A DNA stretch of 64,000 nucleotides from Thalassobius vesicularis. Lineage in GTDB: Bacteria > Pseudomonadota > Alphaproteobacteria > Rhodobacterales > Rhodobacteraceae. Below, one piece after another: positions 26,723 through 34,802 of the stretch (position 1 is the first letter of the stretch; every line of letters begins with the position of its first letter). The stretch is taken from contig NZ_SSMD01000008.1 in the NCBI RefSeq assembly GCF_004799325.1, forward strand, positions 1-64,000. The letters run 5' to 3'. Position numbers and translations under genes: made by a program. The notes beneath the pieces were generated by a model. That model searched no databases. It saw nothing but the letters and a program-made list of their open reading frames with translations, and was not told the origin of the DNA.

Positions 26723-27535
26723 ATGGACACCGCAAGGTCACAGAATCTGAAGAAAGTGCTCGATGCCGTACCCGCCGGGTATCTGGTCGACGCGGCATGG
26801 CTCGTCTCGCAGGGCATCGCCTATGAGAGCTTCCGTGACTATGTGAAACGCGGCTGGCTGGAGCGCATCGCACGCGGTGTCTTCCGCCGACCAGTCCCGA
26901 ATATGCAGGCGTCCAACAGCATCGACTGGAAGACCTGCATCCTTTCGATGCAACATATCATGGGTCATGATCTGCATGTCGGGAGCACAACGGCACTCGG
27001 TGAACAAGGACATGCCCATTACCTCCGCCTGGGGGAAAGCGCTCCAGTCTGGGTCTATGGGGACAAGGTCCCGAACTGGCTGATCAAACTGCCGACGGAT
27101 GCCCCTTTCAGTATCCGCCCCCGTTCCTTATTCACCGATCCGAAGCTGGGCGTGATCGAGGGCAAGAATTCTGGCCTGCCATGGGACTGGGGTCTGACGA
27201 TGTCGACGCCGGAGCGCGCAATCCTGGAAGCCATGGACGAGTTGCCCCACCATGAGAGTTTCCACACGCTCGACATGGTCTTCGAGAGCCTGACAACCCT
27301 GCGCCCAAGGCTGATTTCCGACCTCCTGCAAGCGTGCCAGAAAATCAAGGTCAAGCGCCTGTTCTTCGTCTTCGCGGACCGCCACGATCATCCCTGGCGC
27401 AAACGGATCGACCCGCAGGCATTCGACCTCGGCAGCGGCGACCGAGCCTTGATCCAGGGCGGCAAGATCCACCCGCGCTATCGGATCATGGTGCCAGAAG
27501 AATTCGTGAAACCGGAGGCCGAAAATGGCGCGTGA
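26723..27535 (+). CDS. abiEi: AbiEi-type antitoxin
   Basis: 270 aa. The N-terminal winged helix is clear: VPAGYLVDAAWLVSQGIAYE and YVKRGWLERIARGVFRRP, the pattern of AbiEi and related transcriptional-regulator antitoxins of type IV systems. The C-terminal part, with STPERAILEAMDELP, is the AbiEi_3-like domain. It precedes and overlaps the toxin gene by 11 bases. AbiEi represses its own promoter and counteracts the toxin without direct contact. Confidence 0.85.
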   Translation: MDTARSQNLKKVLDAVPAGYLVDAAWLVSQGIAYESFRDYVKRGWLERIARGVFRRPVPNMQASNSIDWKTCILSMQHIMGHDLHVGSTTALGEQGHAHYLRLGESAPVWVYGDKVPNWLIKLPTDAPFSIRPRSLFTDPKLGVIEGKNSGLPWDWGLTMSTPERAILEAMDELPHHESFHTLDMVFESLTTLRPRLISDLLQACQKIKVKRLFFVFADRHDHPWRKRIDPQAFDLGSGDRALIQGGKIHPRYRIMVPEEFVKPEAENGA

Positions 27536-28442
27536 GACCTATGAAGCCCAGGTTGCGCTCCTGGTGCGCGTCCTGCCCAATGTCGCGGGCGAAAGCGTCT
27601 TCGCGCTCAAGGGCGGGACGGCCATCAACCTCTTCCACCGCGACCTGCCTCGGCTGTCGGTCGACATCGACCTGACCTACCTGCCAATCAAGGAACGCGC
27701 CGAGAGCCTGGACGAGATCAACGCCGCGATGGATCGCATCGCGGCTTCCATCGAGACCGGAATCCGAGGCGCGAAATCGCAGCGCATCCAAGGGGGCGGC
27801 GGCGGAGCCACCCGGCTCCTGGCGCGTCTCGGGAATGCCGAGATCAAGATCGAAACCTCGCCCGTGACCCGGGGCGTGGTCCACGACCCGGAAGTCCGGA
27901 CCGTCTCTGTCGCCGTGGAGGATGCCTATGGCTATGCCGAAATGCAGATCGTCTCGTTCGAGGACCTGTTCGCGGGAAAGCTGCACGCCGCCCTGGACAG
28001 GCAGCATCCCCGGGATCTCTACGACGTCACACTCCTCTACGAAAACGAGAGCCTGACGCAGGACCTGTTCCACACCTTCCTGATCTATGTCGCCAGTTCG
28101 CCGCGACCGGCGCATGAGCTGCTCGATCCGAACCTGATCGATCTCGAGCAACCCTACGCGCGGGAATTCGAAGGCATGACCAGAACACCCGTCCCGCTCG
28201 CTACGCTTTTGGCGACGCGCCTCAAGTTGGTCGCCGATCTGCAATCGAGGCTCGATGACAAGGCGAGGCAGTTCCTCCTGACGCTTCAGGACGGCGAGCC
28301 TGACTTCGCGGCGATCGACCGTTCGCAGGCCGCTGACCTACCGGCCGTGAAGTGGAAACTTCTCAACCTGAACAAACTGAAGCGCGACAACCCCGAAAAG
28401 CACGCAGCGCAGCGCGACGCCTTGTTGAAGCTCCTGGGTTGA
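27525..28442 (+). CDS. abiEii: AbiEii-type nucleotidyltransferase toxin
   Basis: 305 aa. It begins near residue 26 with FALKGGTAINLFHRDLPR and LSVDIDLTYLP, the nucleotide-binding GG-x9-12-S-x-DxD motif of AbiEii/DUF1814 toxins; FEDLFAGKLHAALDRQHPRDLYD, the second conserved motif, follows near residue 150. Such toxins transfer nucleotides to targets such as tRNA and give abortive infection or plasmid stability. All motifs look intact and the antitoxin is adjacent, so the pair is probably active. Confidence 0.88.
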   Translation: MARETYEAQVALLVRVLPNVAGESVFALKGGTAINLFHRDLPRLSVDIDLTYLPIKERAESLDEINAAMDRIAASIETGIRGAKSQRIQGGGGGATRLLARLGNAEIKIETSPVTRGVVHDPEVRTVSVAVEDAYGYAEMQIVSFEDLFAGKLHAALDRQHPRDLYDVTLLYENESLTQDLFHTFLIYVASSPRPAHELLDPNLIDLEQPYAREFEGMTRTPVPLATLLATRLKLVADLQSRLDDKARQFLLTLQDGEPDFAAIDRSQAADLPAVKWKLLNLNKLKRDNPEKHAAQRDALLKLLG

Positions 28443-28524
28443 GCCACGGCCATCACCGTCGTAAGGGGCGCTTTGCGTTGGCCGTCCTCATCGCGTCGAT
28501 GGGAGGCGCCGAAGACGGGTGAAC

Positions 28525-28701
28525 TCAGTCGGCGCTTCCAAGCCCTGTGTTTCGCTGAAATGACCACGTTTTCGCCCGACGAAAGGCAGAGCGCAGTGCT
28601 TCGGTCAGCAAAGGCGGCGAGTCCATCGCTTCAAAGAAGTGCGCATGGTCAATCTGCTTGAGATCGGTGCGGTCAGGGCTTTCAATATCAGGCGTTGCCA
28701 T
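28525..28701 (-). CDS. possible 58-aa protein after the RES toxin gene
   Basis: A short frame (MATPDIESPDRTDLKQID..., start 28701) preceded by GGAGG about ten bases upstream. It lies downstream of the RES toxin gene on the same strand, within the 295-base stretch 28443-28737 that otherwise holds nothing. No recognised domain; amphipathic C-terminal part. It could equally be chance. Confidence 0.25.
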   Translation of the reverse strand: MATPDIESPDRTDLKQIDHAHFFEAMDSPPLLTEALRSAFRRAKTWSFQRNTGLGSAD

Positions 28702-28737
28702 CCTTATAGGCCTCCGGGGCAATTACGGTTTTGCGGA

Positions 28738-29439
28738 TTAGCTGACAGCCGCAATCGAGTAGTGCGGTGTCCCATCCCAAACAAGATCCCAAGACGCGCC
28801 CGGACGAACGTTCTGAATTGCGTGGGGCTCGAAGCAGACCAGGCAATTCCCGCCCGGTGCAGGAGCCCGGACCGAAGGGTAAATCAGGCCCTTGGATCCG
28901 CCCCGACGCAGATGCTGTGCCAGGCTTTGGCCCTCGGGATACCCGACAGCCGGATCCGGATGCAGCGCCGGATGACCTGCCTCATCGGTCATGTCATCGA
29001 AGACGCCGATGAAGTCGGCCAGCAATTCCACATAGCGGGCGCTGTCGTGGAAGCTGCCGGTAAAGCCGAGTTCGCGTGTGCGGTGCCAGGCCACTTCGCT
29101 GACAGAAACCATCACATCCCATGCGCAGTACCACGCGCCGCGCTCCTCGGCGTTGAAGCGGTTTCCGCCGGCGCGGGTGTAGGTGAAGGCGGCATTGACA
29201 TGACTGTCGCCATAGATGCGGAGATCGCGGCTGCGGCGTTGCCAAGCGAGTTCGCGCGGGTCCAGATGCGGGTTGCGCCCGCGTTCGGCCTGTAGACGTC
29301 CACTGGTCAGGCCCTCGATCTCTGCCAAGATATCCATCTCGTCATCGGAATCGACGAGACCGCGCAGCGATGGCGGTTTGTGGTAGGTGGCGGGCAGGAG
29401 GCGAACGAGACCGCGATCGGAAATCTCGGTCTGCTTCAT
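28738..29439 (-). CDS. RES-domain toxin
   Basis: 233 aa. The family's R-x-S-type residues are in LVRLLPATYHKPP and GGNRFNAEERGAWYCAWDV (Arg, Glu, Tyr, a typical RES stretch), with EVAWHRTRELGF and YPSVRAPAPGGNCLVCF farther on. RES toxins degrade or modify NAD+ and arrest growth. The gene overlaps the stop of its Xre/DUF2384 antitoxin (ATGA at 29436-29439). No damage is seen. Confidence 0.88.
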   Translation of the reverse strand: MKQTEISDRGLVRLLPATYHKPPSLRGLVDSDDEMDILAEIEGLTSGRLQAERGRNPHLDPRELAWQRRSRDLRIYGDSHVNAAFTYTRAGGNRFNAEERGAWYCAWDVMVSVSEVAWHRTRELGFTGSFHDSARYVELLADFIGVFDDMTDEAGHPALHPDPAVGYPEGQSLAQHLRRGGSKGLIYPSVRAPAPGGNCLVCFEPHAIQNVRPGASWDLVWDGTPHYSIAAVS

Positions 29440-29825
29440 GCCCCACCACGCAACGCATCAAGATAGGTCCGAACCGCGAGGATCTGCGGCAAACCCCCGT
29501 CGATGGCGGTGTCGACTGGTCGGCTTCCACCAAAGAGCGGCCCCTTGTTCGGTCGGGTGAACCAGCTTTTTGCCAGAGGCTCCGAGAAGTAGAGTTCGAG
29601 CGACTTGAAGATGCCAATTACAGCGCTGAGCCGCAGCAGTTGGTCCTTGGTGAGCTCTCCGGCGAAATCCGGCTTCTTGGCGCGCTTCCACGTGCTCTCT
29701 GACATGTCGGCAAGGCCAGCCGCTTCCTTGAGACTGAGACCCCAAGCATCGGCCACGCGTGCATAAGCTTTCAACGCGACAGCGTTGATCTGTGCGGGTT
29801 CCCGGATTTTCTCTGCAACGTACAT
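29436..29825 (-). CDS. Xre/MbcA/ParS-type antitoxin (DUF2384)
   Basis: 129 aa from the ATG at 29825, preceded by GGAGG. An N-terminal helix-turn-helix (WGLSLKEAAGLADMSESTW) is followed by a DUF2384 toxin-binding domain with LRLSAVIGIFKSLELYF, WFTRPNKGPLFGG and the GGLPQILAVRTYLDAL tail. The antitoxin-first order and overlap with the RES gene make it the partner of that toxin and the probable autorepressor. Confidence 0.88.
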   Translation of the reverse strand: MYVAEKIREPAQINAVALKAYARVADAWGLSLKEAAGLADMSESTWKRAKKPDFAGELTKDQLLRLSAVIGIFKSLELYFSEPLAKSWFTRPNKGPLFGGSRPVDTAIDGGLPQILAVRTYLDALRGGA

Positions 29826-29902
29826 GGCGTCCTCCATTGGCTTCAATATAGTCCATATGGACTTAATGTAAAGATCAAATGAACCTTGCGCTTTGATCTC
29901 TG

Positions 29903-30547
29903 TTACCCGAGCCGCCGCCCTCTTTCCGTAAACGTATATGCGTTCGCGATGATCCCCTCCTCGATAGCCTCGTCCGACGTGAGGTGGTCGTATTCGGCCT
30001 CAAGCTGGCGGTAGAGCCAGCGGGCCAGATCACGCAGCGCCTCGGTCACGATCTCTTCCGCGTCCTCGGTCGGCAGCTGCCAGGTCGGGCTGTCCCGCGT
30101 GACATCAACGGCCATGGTGTATTCGTGGTAGTAGCGCCCGCGATGGCTGACCTCGGCGGCGAGTTGGTAAAAGTTCCGCCGCTGGATGGCCTGCAGCCGG
30201 TCGGCGATGCCTTGCAAAGCCGCGTCTTGGGGCGCGTAGTCCCGGATGCGCGCGGACGCGCCCTTGGCGTGGGACCAGTAGCCCTCGAAGCAGGCCCCGT
30301 CGCCTTGGCTCCAGAACCCTGAGAACCAGATGCAGGGCTTGGCCCGAGTCCCGCCGCCCATCAAGCGGACGGGGTTGGTTTTCAGGCGGATGCCGAGGAT
30401 CTCGCAGACCCGCTCAAAATCCTCATAGACCGCGTCCCACCAATCGTCATGGGGGCCAAGCTCGCGGTACCAGCTGCGCGCCTTCTCCTTGGCGGCATCC
30501 GAGAGTTCGGGGAACTGGTAGACGGTGGTGCAGATCACCTCAGGCAT
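29903..30547 (-). CDS. conserved plasmid-type protein, function unknown
   Basis: 214 aa. N-terminus CTTVYQFPELSDAAKEKARSW; then DFERVCEILGIRL, CIWFSGFWSQGDGACFEGYW and a closing EEGIIANAYTFTERGRR. I have seen this type annotated loosely as 'antitoxin of a stability system', but nothing in the sequence shows it. Its start overlaps the stop of the gene upstream (30540-30959) by 8 bases, so the two are co-translated. Confidence 0.75.
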   Translation of the reverse strand: MPEVICTTVYQFPELSDAAKEKARSWYRELGPHDDWWDAVYEDFERVCEILGIRLKTNPVRLMGGGTRAKPCIWFSGFWSQGDGACFEGYWSHAKGASARIRDYAPQDAALQGIADRLQAIQRRNFYQLAAEVSHRGRYYHEYTMAVDVTRDSPTWQLPTEDAEEIVTEALRDLARWLYRQLEAEYDHLTSDEAIEEGIIANAYTFTERGRRLG

Positions 30548-30959
30548 CGATGTCCTCCCCGTTTAATGCGGCGGCCAGCCATTCTTGCGTGCTGGACCAG
30601 CCGATGGATTTGCGCGCGCTGAGATCGATGGCATGCGCGCCGCCACCAAAGGCGTCAAGTCGTGGCCGAGAGCAGGTCAGAGAATACTGGAACCCCCAAA
30701 GGCCGGTGAGGTCGAGCTCTTTAGCAAGACGCAGGACGAAGCGGATGACGGCTTCGACATCGCCGTTCCCGTCATCATGGATCCAGAGGCTGCTGCCCTC
30801 GGGCGCGTCCTGGCGCACGAGATCAAAGCCCGCAACCTCCGGGTCGTCGGCGTCCTGATCCGCAGCGCGCAGATCGTGAAACAGCGCGAGTGCACGGGCA
30901 GCCTTGTCAGGGCTGCCGACGTCGATCAGGCACGAGAAATGGGTGAAGTAATCCGCCAT
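30540..30959 (-). CDS. hypothetical protein paired with the 29903 gene
   Basis: 139 aa, soluble, acidic. It contains FSCLIDVGSPDKAARAL, SSLWIHDDGNGDVEAVIRF and LWGFQYSLTCSRPRLDAFGGGAH, suggesting a compact alpha/beta fold. Its start follows AGGAGGT. Co-transcribed with the gene at 29903-30547. Function unknown; typical of the small conserved genes between DUF932, SSB and ParB-like genes on related plasmids. Confidence 0.72.
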   Translation of the reverse strand: MADYFTHFSCLIDVGSPDKAARALALFHDLRAADQDADDPEVAGFDLVRQDAPEGSSLWIHDDGNGDVEAVIRFVLRLAKELDLTGLWGFQYSLTCSRPRLDAFGGGAHAIDLSARKSIGWSSTQEWLAAALNGEDIDA

Positions 30960-31034
30960 GGGGACCTCCTGAATGGGGAAGACCCGGCCAGGAGGCCGGG
31001 CGATCGATTGGGATGAAGGGGTAGTTGGGAACGA

Positions 31035-31232
31035 TCAGCCGGTCGGCGTGTCGTCCGCTGCCTGTCGCGCGGCATGCGCGGAGAGCATCTGCCGGTAGAA
31101 GCGTTTGCGTGCGGCCCGGAAGCCGCGCAGTGCGCGTGTGTTCGGGTGCAGCGCCCGGACCGCCGCGCGGACCACTGCCAGTGGCGGCGCGGTCGGCGGC
31201 AAGCCAAGACTTAGATAGGTGGGATCGGTCAT
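31035..31232 (-). CDS. small basic protein, unknown function
   Basis: 65 aa: YLSLGLPPTAPPLAVVRA, then a basic helix HPNTRALRGFRAARKRFYRQ. The start of the 31035 gene is separated by one base from the stop of the DUF6915-like gene upstream, so it belongs to that operon. Between it and the next gene (30960-31034) is a strong hairpin CCCGGCC/GGCCGGG near 30983-31002 that could end the transcript. Confidence 0.5.
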   Translation of the reverse strand: MTDPTYLSLGLPPTAPPLAVVRAAVRALHPNTRALRGFRAARKRFYRQMLSAHAARQAADDTPTG

Positions 31233-31233
31233 G

Positions 31234-31611
31234 TCACATGACCTCGACCACGGGCGAAGCGAGATGCGGATCGACCTGTGCCTCGATCCGTTCGGTCCGA
31301 CCCATCCAGGGCTCGGGCCGGATGGCCTTCACCCAGTCGGCAAAACTCGGGATGAAGCCGAGGTCTTCCTTCACATGCTGCTCGCCGACCCACCGGGTCG
31401 GGATGATGCGTCCGGTCGAGAGGGTCAGGGTCGGCCCAAAGATGGTCTCGGCCATGAAGATACCCTCCGCATGGTGGCGCAGCGCGCGGTGCCGAAAATC
31501 GGCCGTGATCTCCTTGCTCTGGTCAAACCAGGAATGCACAGCCATGAAGTCGTCGACCGTGCCGCCCCATTTCTTCACCGAGGACAAGGCGTGGTGGTAG
31601 GGATGTGCCAT
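31234..31611 (-). CDS. DUF6915-like protein
   Basis: 125 aa from the ATG at 31611. It begins MAHPYHHALSSVKKWGG and continues DFMAVHSWFDQSKEI and RHRALRHHAEGIFMAETIFG, the His-rich conserved pattern of this family; the clustered histidines suggest a metal site. It lies ten bases after the 31622 gene. Function unknown. The assignment is from memory of the family pattern. Confidence 0.65.
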   Translation of the reverse strand: MAHPYHHALSSVKKWGGTVDDFMAVHSWFDQSKEITADFRHRALRHHAEGIFMAETIFGPTLTLSTGRIIPTRWVGEQHVKEDLGFIPSFADWVKAIRPEPWMGRTERIEAQVDPHLASPVVEVM

Positions 31612-31621
31612 CGCCGCCCCC

Positions 31622-32113
31622 TCAGAAATCGTGCGTGTAGAGTTCGGACGAGGTGAAGCGCTCGTTGAACTCAAGGTGGATGGTGCGAGCGCTCGCGTCG
31701 AAGCAGAATTCGCCGTAAGCCCCGTCGTTGTTCTCCCAGCCGCCATGGGTGTCGGAGAGGAAGTCGTAGGCCAGTTGCTCCACGACATCTTCGAGCGAGA
31801 GCGCCCGCATCTCGACCTCCGGGTCGTCCCAGGTCAATGCGGCATAGGCGATCTGGGTCTGGGGGAAAGCAACCTCGGTCTCGCCAGCGTAGGCCACGAT
31901 GCTCTCAACCTGACCACTGTCGCCATAGCCGTCGAAACACACAGTCACATGTGTGATGCCCGCGGCAGTCAGGCCATCGAAGAGGCGCTCCTTGTTGGCC
32001 GGAAGCAAAGCTGCGATCCGCGCGCCACGCTCGGACTGCCGAGCCAGCACGGCAGCGAAATCAATCCTGGACGGCGCCATCGGCGCGGCCAGGGTGGGAT
32101 CGATCTTGGACAT
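31622..32113 (-). CDS. DUF6878-like protein
   Basis: 163 aa from the ATG at 32113. The motif VTVCFDGYGDSGQVESI near residue 55 and DFLSDTHGGWENNDGAYGEFCFD near 120, followed by LEFNERF, mark the family. It is soluble and acidic. It has a structured leader at 32137-32180 closely like that of the helicase gene, so it likely heads the small operon 32113-31035. Function unknown. Confidence 0.65.
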   Translation of the reverse strand: MSKIDPTLAAPMAPSRIDFAAVLARQSERGARIAALLPANKERLFDGLTAAGITHVTVCFDGYGDSGQVESIVAYAGETEVAFPQTQIAYAALTWDDPEVEMRALSLEDVVEQLAYDFLSDTHGGWENNDGAYGEFCFDASARTIHLEFNERFTSSELYTHDF

Positions 32114-32136
32114 TGGAAACTCCGGAATGAGGAAAG

Positions 32137-32180
32137 GGATCTGAACCCCGAGGCTCTCTCGTCCTCGCAGGCTCACATCC
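32137..32180 (-). promoter_or_regulatory. structured 5' leader of the DUF6878-like gene
   Basis: Read on the minus strand, an outer stem (bases GGAT-TGA-CC with TCA-ATCC, one mismatch and a wobble) encloses an inner hairpin CGAGG (32149-32153) / CCTCG (32163-32167) whose loop carries GAGAGAG. The 16 bases GGAAACTCCGGAATGA next to the start (32115-32130, plus-strand reading) are identical at 25877-25892. Confidence 0.55.
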
Positions 32181-32208
32181 TCCCCTGCCCTTCTCTGACT
32201 CTCGGGCG

Positions 32209-32733
32209 TCACGCCGCGATCTGCAGTGCGCGAGACGCGAAGACACGCCAGAGCGGATCGACAAGACGGGCATCGAGAAGGTCGGCGTGATGCCGCAGCC
32301 GTCGCGCGAGGCCATGTTCATGCCACTCGGCCGCCCTCATGGCCTGCTCGCGGGTCTGGCTGGCCTTGGACACGACGGCGCGGGCTTCGGCGGCATCCGA
32401 GACCGGGTGGCACCATGCAACCCCGCCACCATGGACAGCCCCGGCCAGAACGAGGCGGCCCTCTCGATCGAGGATCGCCAGGATGCGCGGCGCGTCTTCA
32501 GGGGTGACATTTTCGGCATGAACGATTGCCCCCTGCATGGCTTCGGCCAGCGTGGCAAACCGCTCCAGTACCTTGGGGTGCGCCTGCCCGGACATTAGAG
32601 CCGCCGACGCGTGGCAAGCCGTCGTGAGCGCAAACGGCAAGTCTTGATCTGCAAGAACGGTCAGGAAGCTCGGCGGCAAACCTGTTTTCTGCGTTTCCGG
32701 CTGAGTTTGGAGAGGAAGGTCGAACATGGGCAT
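32209..32733 (-). CDS. hypothetical plasmid protein
   Basis: 174 aa; an ATG at 32727 is an alternative start two codons in. Predicted helical and soluble, with LPFALTTACHASAALMSGQAHP, AMQGAIVHAENVTPEDAPRI and HADLLDARLVDPLWRVF. I do not recognise it. It has its own leader of the GACGG...CCGTC type (32740-32777), shared with the DUF932 and ParB-like genes. Confidence 0.65.
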   Translation of the reverse strand: MPMFDLPLQTQPETQKTGLPPSFLTVLADQDLPFALTTACHASAALMSGQAHPKVLERFATLAEAMQGAIVHAENVTPEDAPRILAILDREGRLVLAGAVHGGGVAWCHPVSDAAEARAVVSKASQTREQAMRAAEWHEHGLARRLRHHADLLDARLVDPLWRVFASRALQIAA

Positions 32734-32739
32734 ATCTCC

Positions 32740-32777
32740 GACGGTGCGGAGAGCCTCTCTCCCCGCTTCAAACCGTC
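32740..32777 (-). promoter_or_regulatory. structured 5' leader, GACGG/CCGTC type
   Basis: Outer arms GACGG (32740-32744) and CCGTC (32773-32777) enclose an inner hairpin GGAGAG (32748-32753) / CTCTCC (32757-32762). A GGAGA ribosome-binding site follows on the minus strand. The same fold, with compensating base changes, precedes the genes starting at 34617 and 45553. Confidence 0.6.
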
Positions 32778-32823
32778 AAAGACCAAACCGCCCCCTCGGA
32801 CTCTCTGTCGCTGATCGGGCCGA

Positions 32824-33324
32824 TCATTTCGGCGTTGGTAAATCGCCCCATCGAACCCGCAAGTAGCGCCCTTCGCGCTTTGGAAGATCTTTTCGGTCGA
32901 TCATCCGACCCGAGACCTGAAAATCCTCGTTGATCTTTACAACCAAGAGCTTGTTGAAATGCCCATTTGTATCGACCACGACCACATCCTTTGTCTTGAA
33001 TGGCGTAATGGTCTTGACCTCGACATGATCATTGCCAAGTCTTCCGTCAGCACCCTGGGCATAGGTCTTGTTCAGCTTGATACCGTACGTGATAGCACCG
33101 AACAGCTCACCGATATCGCCGTAGACAGAGAGGTGAAGGCCGGTCTCGAGGTGATAGCTTTCCGCGAGGGACAGGAGATCCTCAAAATATGGGATCATAG
33201 ACCGGATCGCGTTCGGGTATTTTGCGCCCCACTCCTTGTAGCGAAGCTGCTCGTCGATTTCCGACCAGGTAACCCATTCACCGTCATCATAAAATGCACG
33301 ATCTGACCAATCAATTTCGTCCAT
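32824..33324 (-). CDS. possible PD-(D/E)xK nuclease-like protein
   Basis: 166 aa. The stretch LGNDHVEVKTITPF followed by VVVVDTNGHFNKLLVVKI has the acidic...E-V-K pattern of restriction-endonuclease-like folds, with YGDIGELFGAITYGI before it. Similar to DUF6998-type proteins by memory, not by search. Codon use is a little more AT-rich than the neighbours, hinting at later arrival. No methylase partner is next to it. Confidence 0.55.
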   Translation of the reverse strand: MDEIDWSDRAFYDDGEWVTWSEIDEQLRYKEWGAKYPNAIRSMIPYFEDLLSLAESYHLETGLHLSVYGDIGELFGAITYGIKLNKTYAQGADGRLGNDHVEVKTITPFKTKDVVVVDTNGHFNKLLVVKINEDFQVSGRMIDRKDLPKREGRYLRVRWGDLPTPK

Positions 33325-33417
33325 GCGCGTACTTCCAACACCTAATCGTGTCGGGCACAGTAGCAGATCGATGAAACAGGAACGAGACCGGAGGCGATAT
33401 CGCCTCCGGTCGCCACC

Positions 33418-34617
33418 TCAACCAACGCGGTCGAGAAGCTTCTTGGCGCGCCCTTCCATATCAAGGCGGGCGTCCTGCTGGGTCTTGTCGCGCGCAAGCC
33501 GGGTAATCCCCTGCACGAAATCGAAGATGCTCTCGGGCGGGCGGCCTTCCTCCATCAGCACCTTCTCGATGATCTTGCCGGATTCGGCTTTCGAGAAACC
33601 GCGCTTACGCAGGAAATCCGCGCGGTCCTCATCGCCGCGCGCCACGATCTGCTGCCGCGCCGCCTTGATCCCGTTTACGAACCCCTGCGGCGAGGAATTG
33701 GCAAACCGCGTCAACGCGGGCGCCGCCTCATGTGCAAAGCGCGAGGCGGCGTATTTCGAGTGACGGATCTTGATCTCTTGGAAGTCCTCGACACCCCAGA
33801 GATTGCGGTTCTGGCACACCGCCCGCAGATAGAAGCTCGCCATACCAAGGGTCTTCGCGCCCACCTCGGAATTCCAGCAATAGAAGCCCCGGAAATAGAG
33901 ATCGGGGGAGCCGTCGGGTAACTTGCCTGCTTCGATCGGATTGCGGTCGTCGACCAGGAACAAGAAGACGTCGCGGTCCGAGGCGTAGAGCGTGGTCGTG
34001 TCGCGACTGATTTCGACATCGGGGTTGTAGACCCCGGTCGACCAGTCGAGCACACCCGGCACCTTCCAGCGCGTATCGCCCGTGCCATTGCCCGCGATGC
34101 GCTGCACCGCCTCGACAAGCTCGAAGTCATGGATGCGACCGTAGTCGGGACCGGTCACGGCGCGCAGTTCGGTCCGGCCGTCTTCCGTCTCGAAAGTCTT
34201 CACCTGCTCGGCGCGGTGGTTGGTCAGGCCGTATTGCAGGTTGATCCCCGCCAGCGGCGCGGGCAACTGCCGCAGGTAGGAGGCCGGCGCGCCGACGATG
34301 CTGGAAAGCTGGCCAAAGGCCCAATGCGTGGGCGCGACCGGCTCATGCGCTTTCGGCAGCATCAGATGCAAGCGCTCGGGGTTATCGCGCGCGGCCTCTA
34401 CGCGGATGTCCGCCGTCTGCACCACGCGGCTGCGGCTGCGCTCGGAGCGACTCTTCACATTGGCCCAGAGATCGTCGAGCGACAGATACCGCTCGTCATC
34501 CGGCCGGTTGAACCATTCGGACGACACCCGCCCGTTCCGCTCACCCCGGCTTACATCCACTTTCCAGCCACCAGCCCGCGCCGGCTGAACCGGATCCAGA
34601 ACTTCCACAACGCCCAT
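33418..34617 (-). CDS. DUF932 family plasmid protein
   Basis: 399 aa, the usual length. Characteristic segments are MLPKAHEPVAPTHWAFGQL, GLTNHRAEQVKTFET, RDVFLFLVDDRNPIEAG and RGFYCWNSEVGAKTLG. DUF932 proteins are very common on conjugative plasmids and phages and are thought to act in DNA processing or replication; the biochemical role is not known. A GACGG/CCGTC leader precedes it. It ends the module below the Hsp70 operon. Confidence 0.85.
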   Translation of the reverse strand: MGVVEVLDPVQPARAGGWKVDVSRGERNGRVSSEWFNRPDDERYLSLDDLWANVKSRSERSRSRVVQTADIRVEAARDNPERLHLMLPKAHEPVAPTHWAFGQLSSIVGAPASYLRQLPAPLAGINLQYGLTNHRAEQVKTFETEDGRTELRAVTGPDYGRIHDFELVEAVQRIAGNGTGDTRWKVPGVLDWSTGVYNPDVEISRDTTTLYASDRDVFLFLVDDRNPIEAGKLPDGSPDLYFRGFYCWNSEVGAKTLGMASFYLRAVCQNRNLWGVEDFQEIKIRHSKYAASRFAHEAAPALTRFANSSPQGFVNGIKAARQQIVARGDEDRADFLRKRGFSKAESGKIIEKVLMEEGRPPESIFDFVQGITRLARDKTQQDARLDMEGRAKKLLDRVG

Positions 34618-34631
34618 CAGCTATCTCCCGC

Positions 34632-34671
34632 GACGGGCGCCGGGAGCCACTCTCCCAGCCCTCAACCCGTC
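34632..34671 (-). promoter_or_regulatory. structured 5' leader of the DUF932 gene
   Basis: Outer arms GACGGG (34632-34637) and CCCGTC (34666-34671); inner hairpin GGGAG (34642-34646) / CTCCC (34652-34656) with a five-base loop. It is very close in sequence to 45568-45608 and keeps the fold of 32740-32777. A GGGAGA ribosome-binding site lies between it and the ATG. Confidence 0.65.
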
Positions 34672-34802
34672 ACCGGGAAACCGGCACGCCTCTCACTCTA
34701 CAGACGAACGGCGGCGGACAATGATGCGGTATAAACGTATCCAACCACCGCCTGAATGACGTAGCCTTGTGTTTTGCGTTCTCCTAAATGGCGAGAAACG
34801 GT

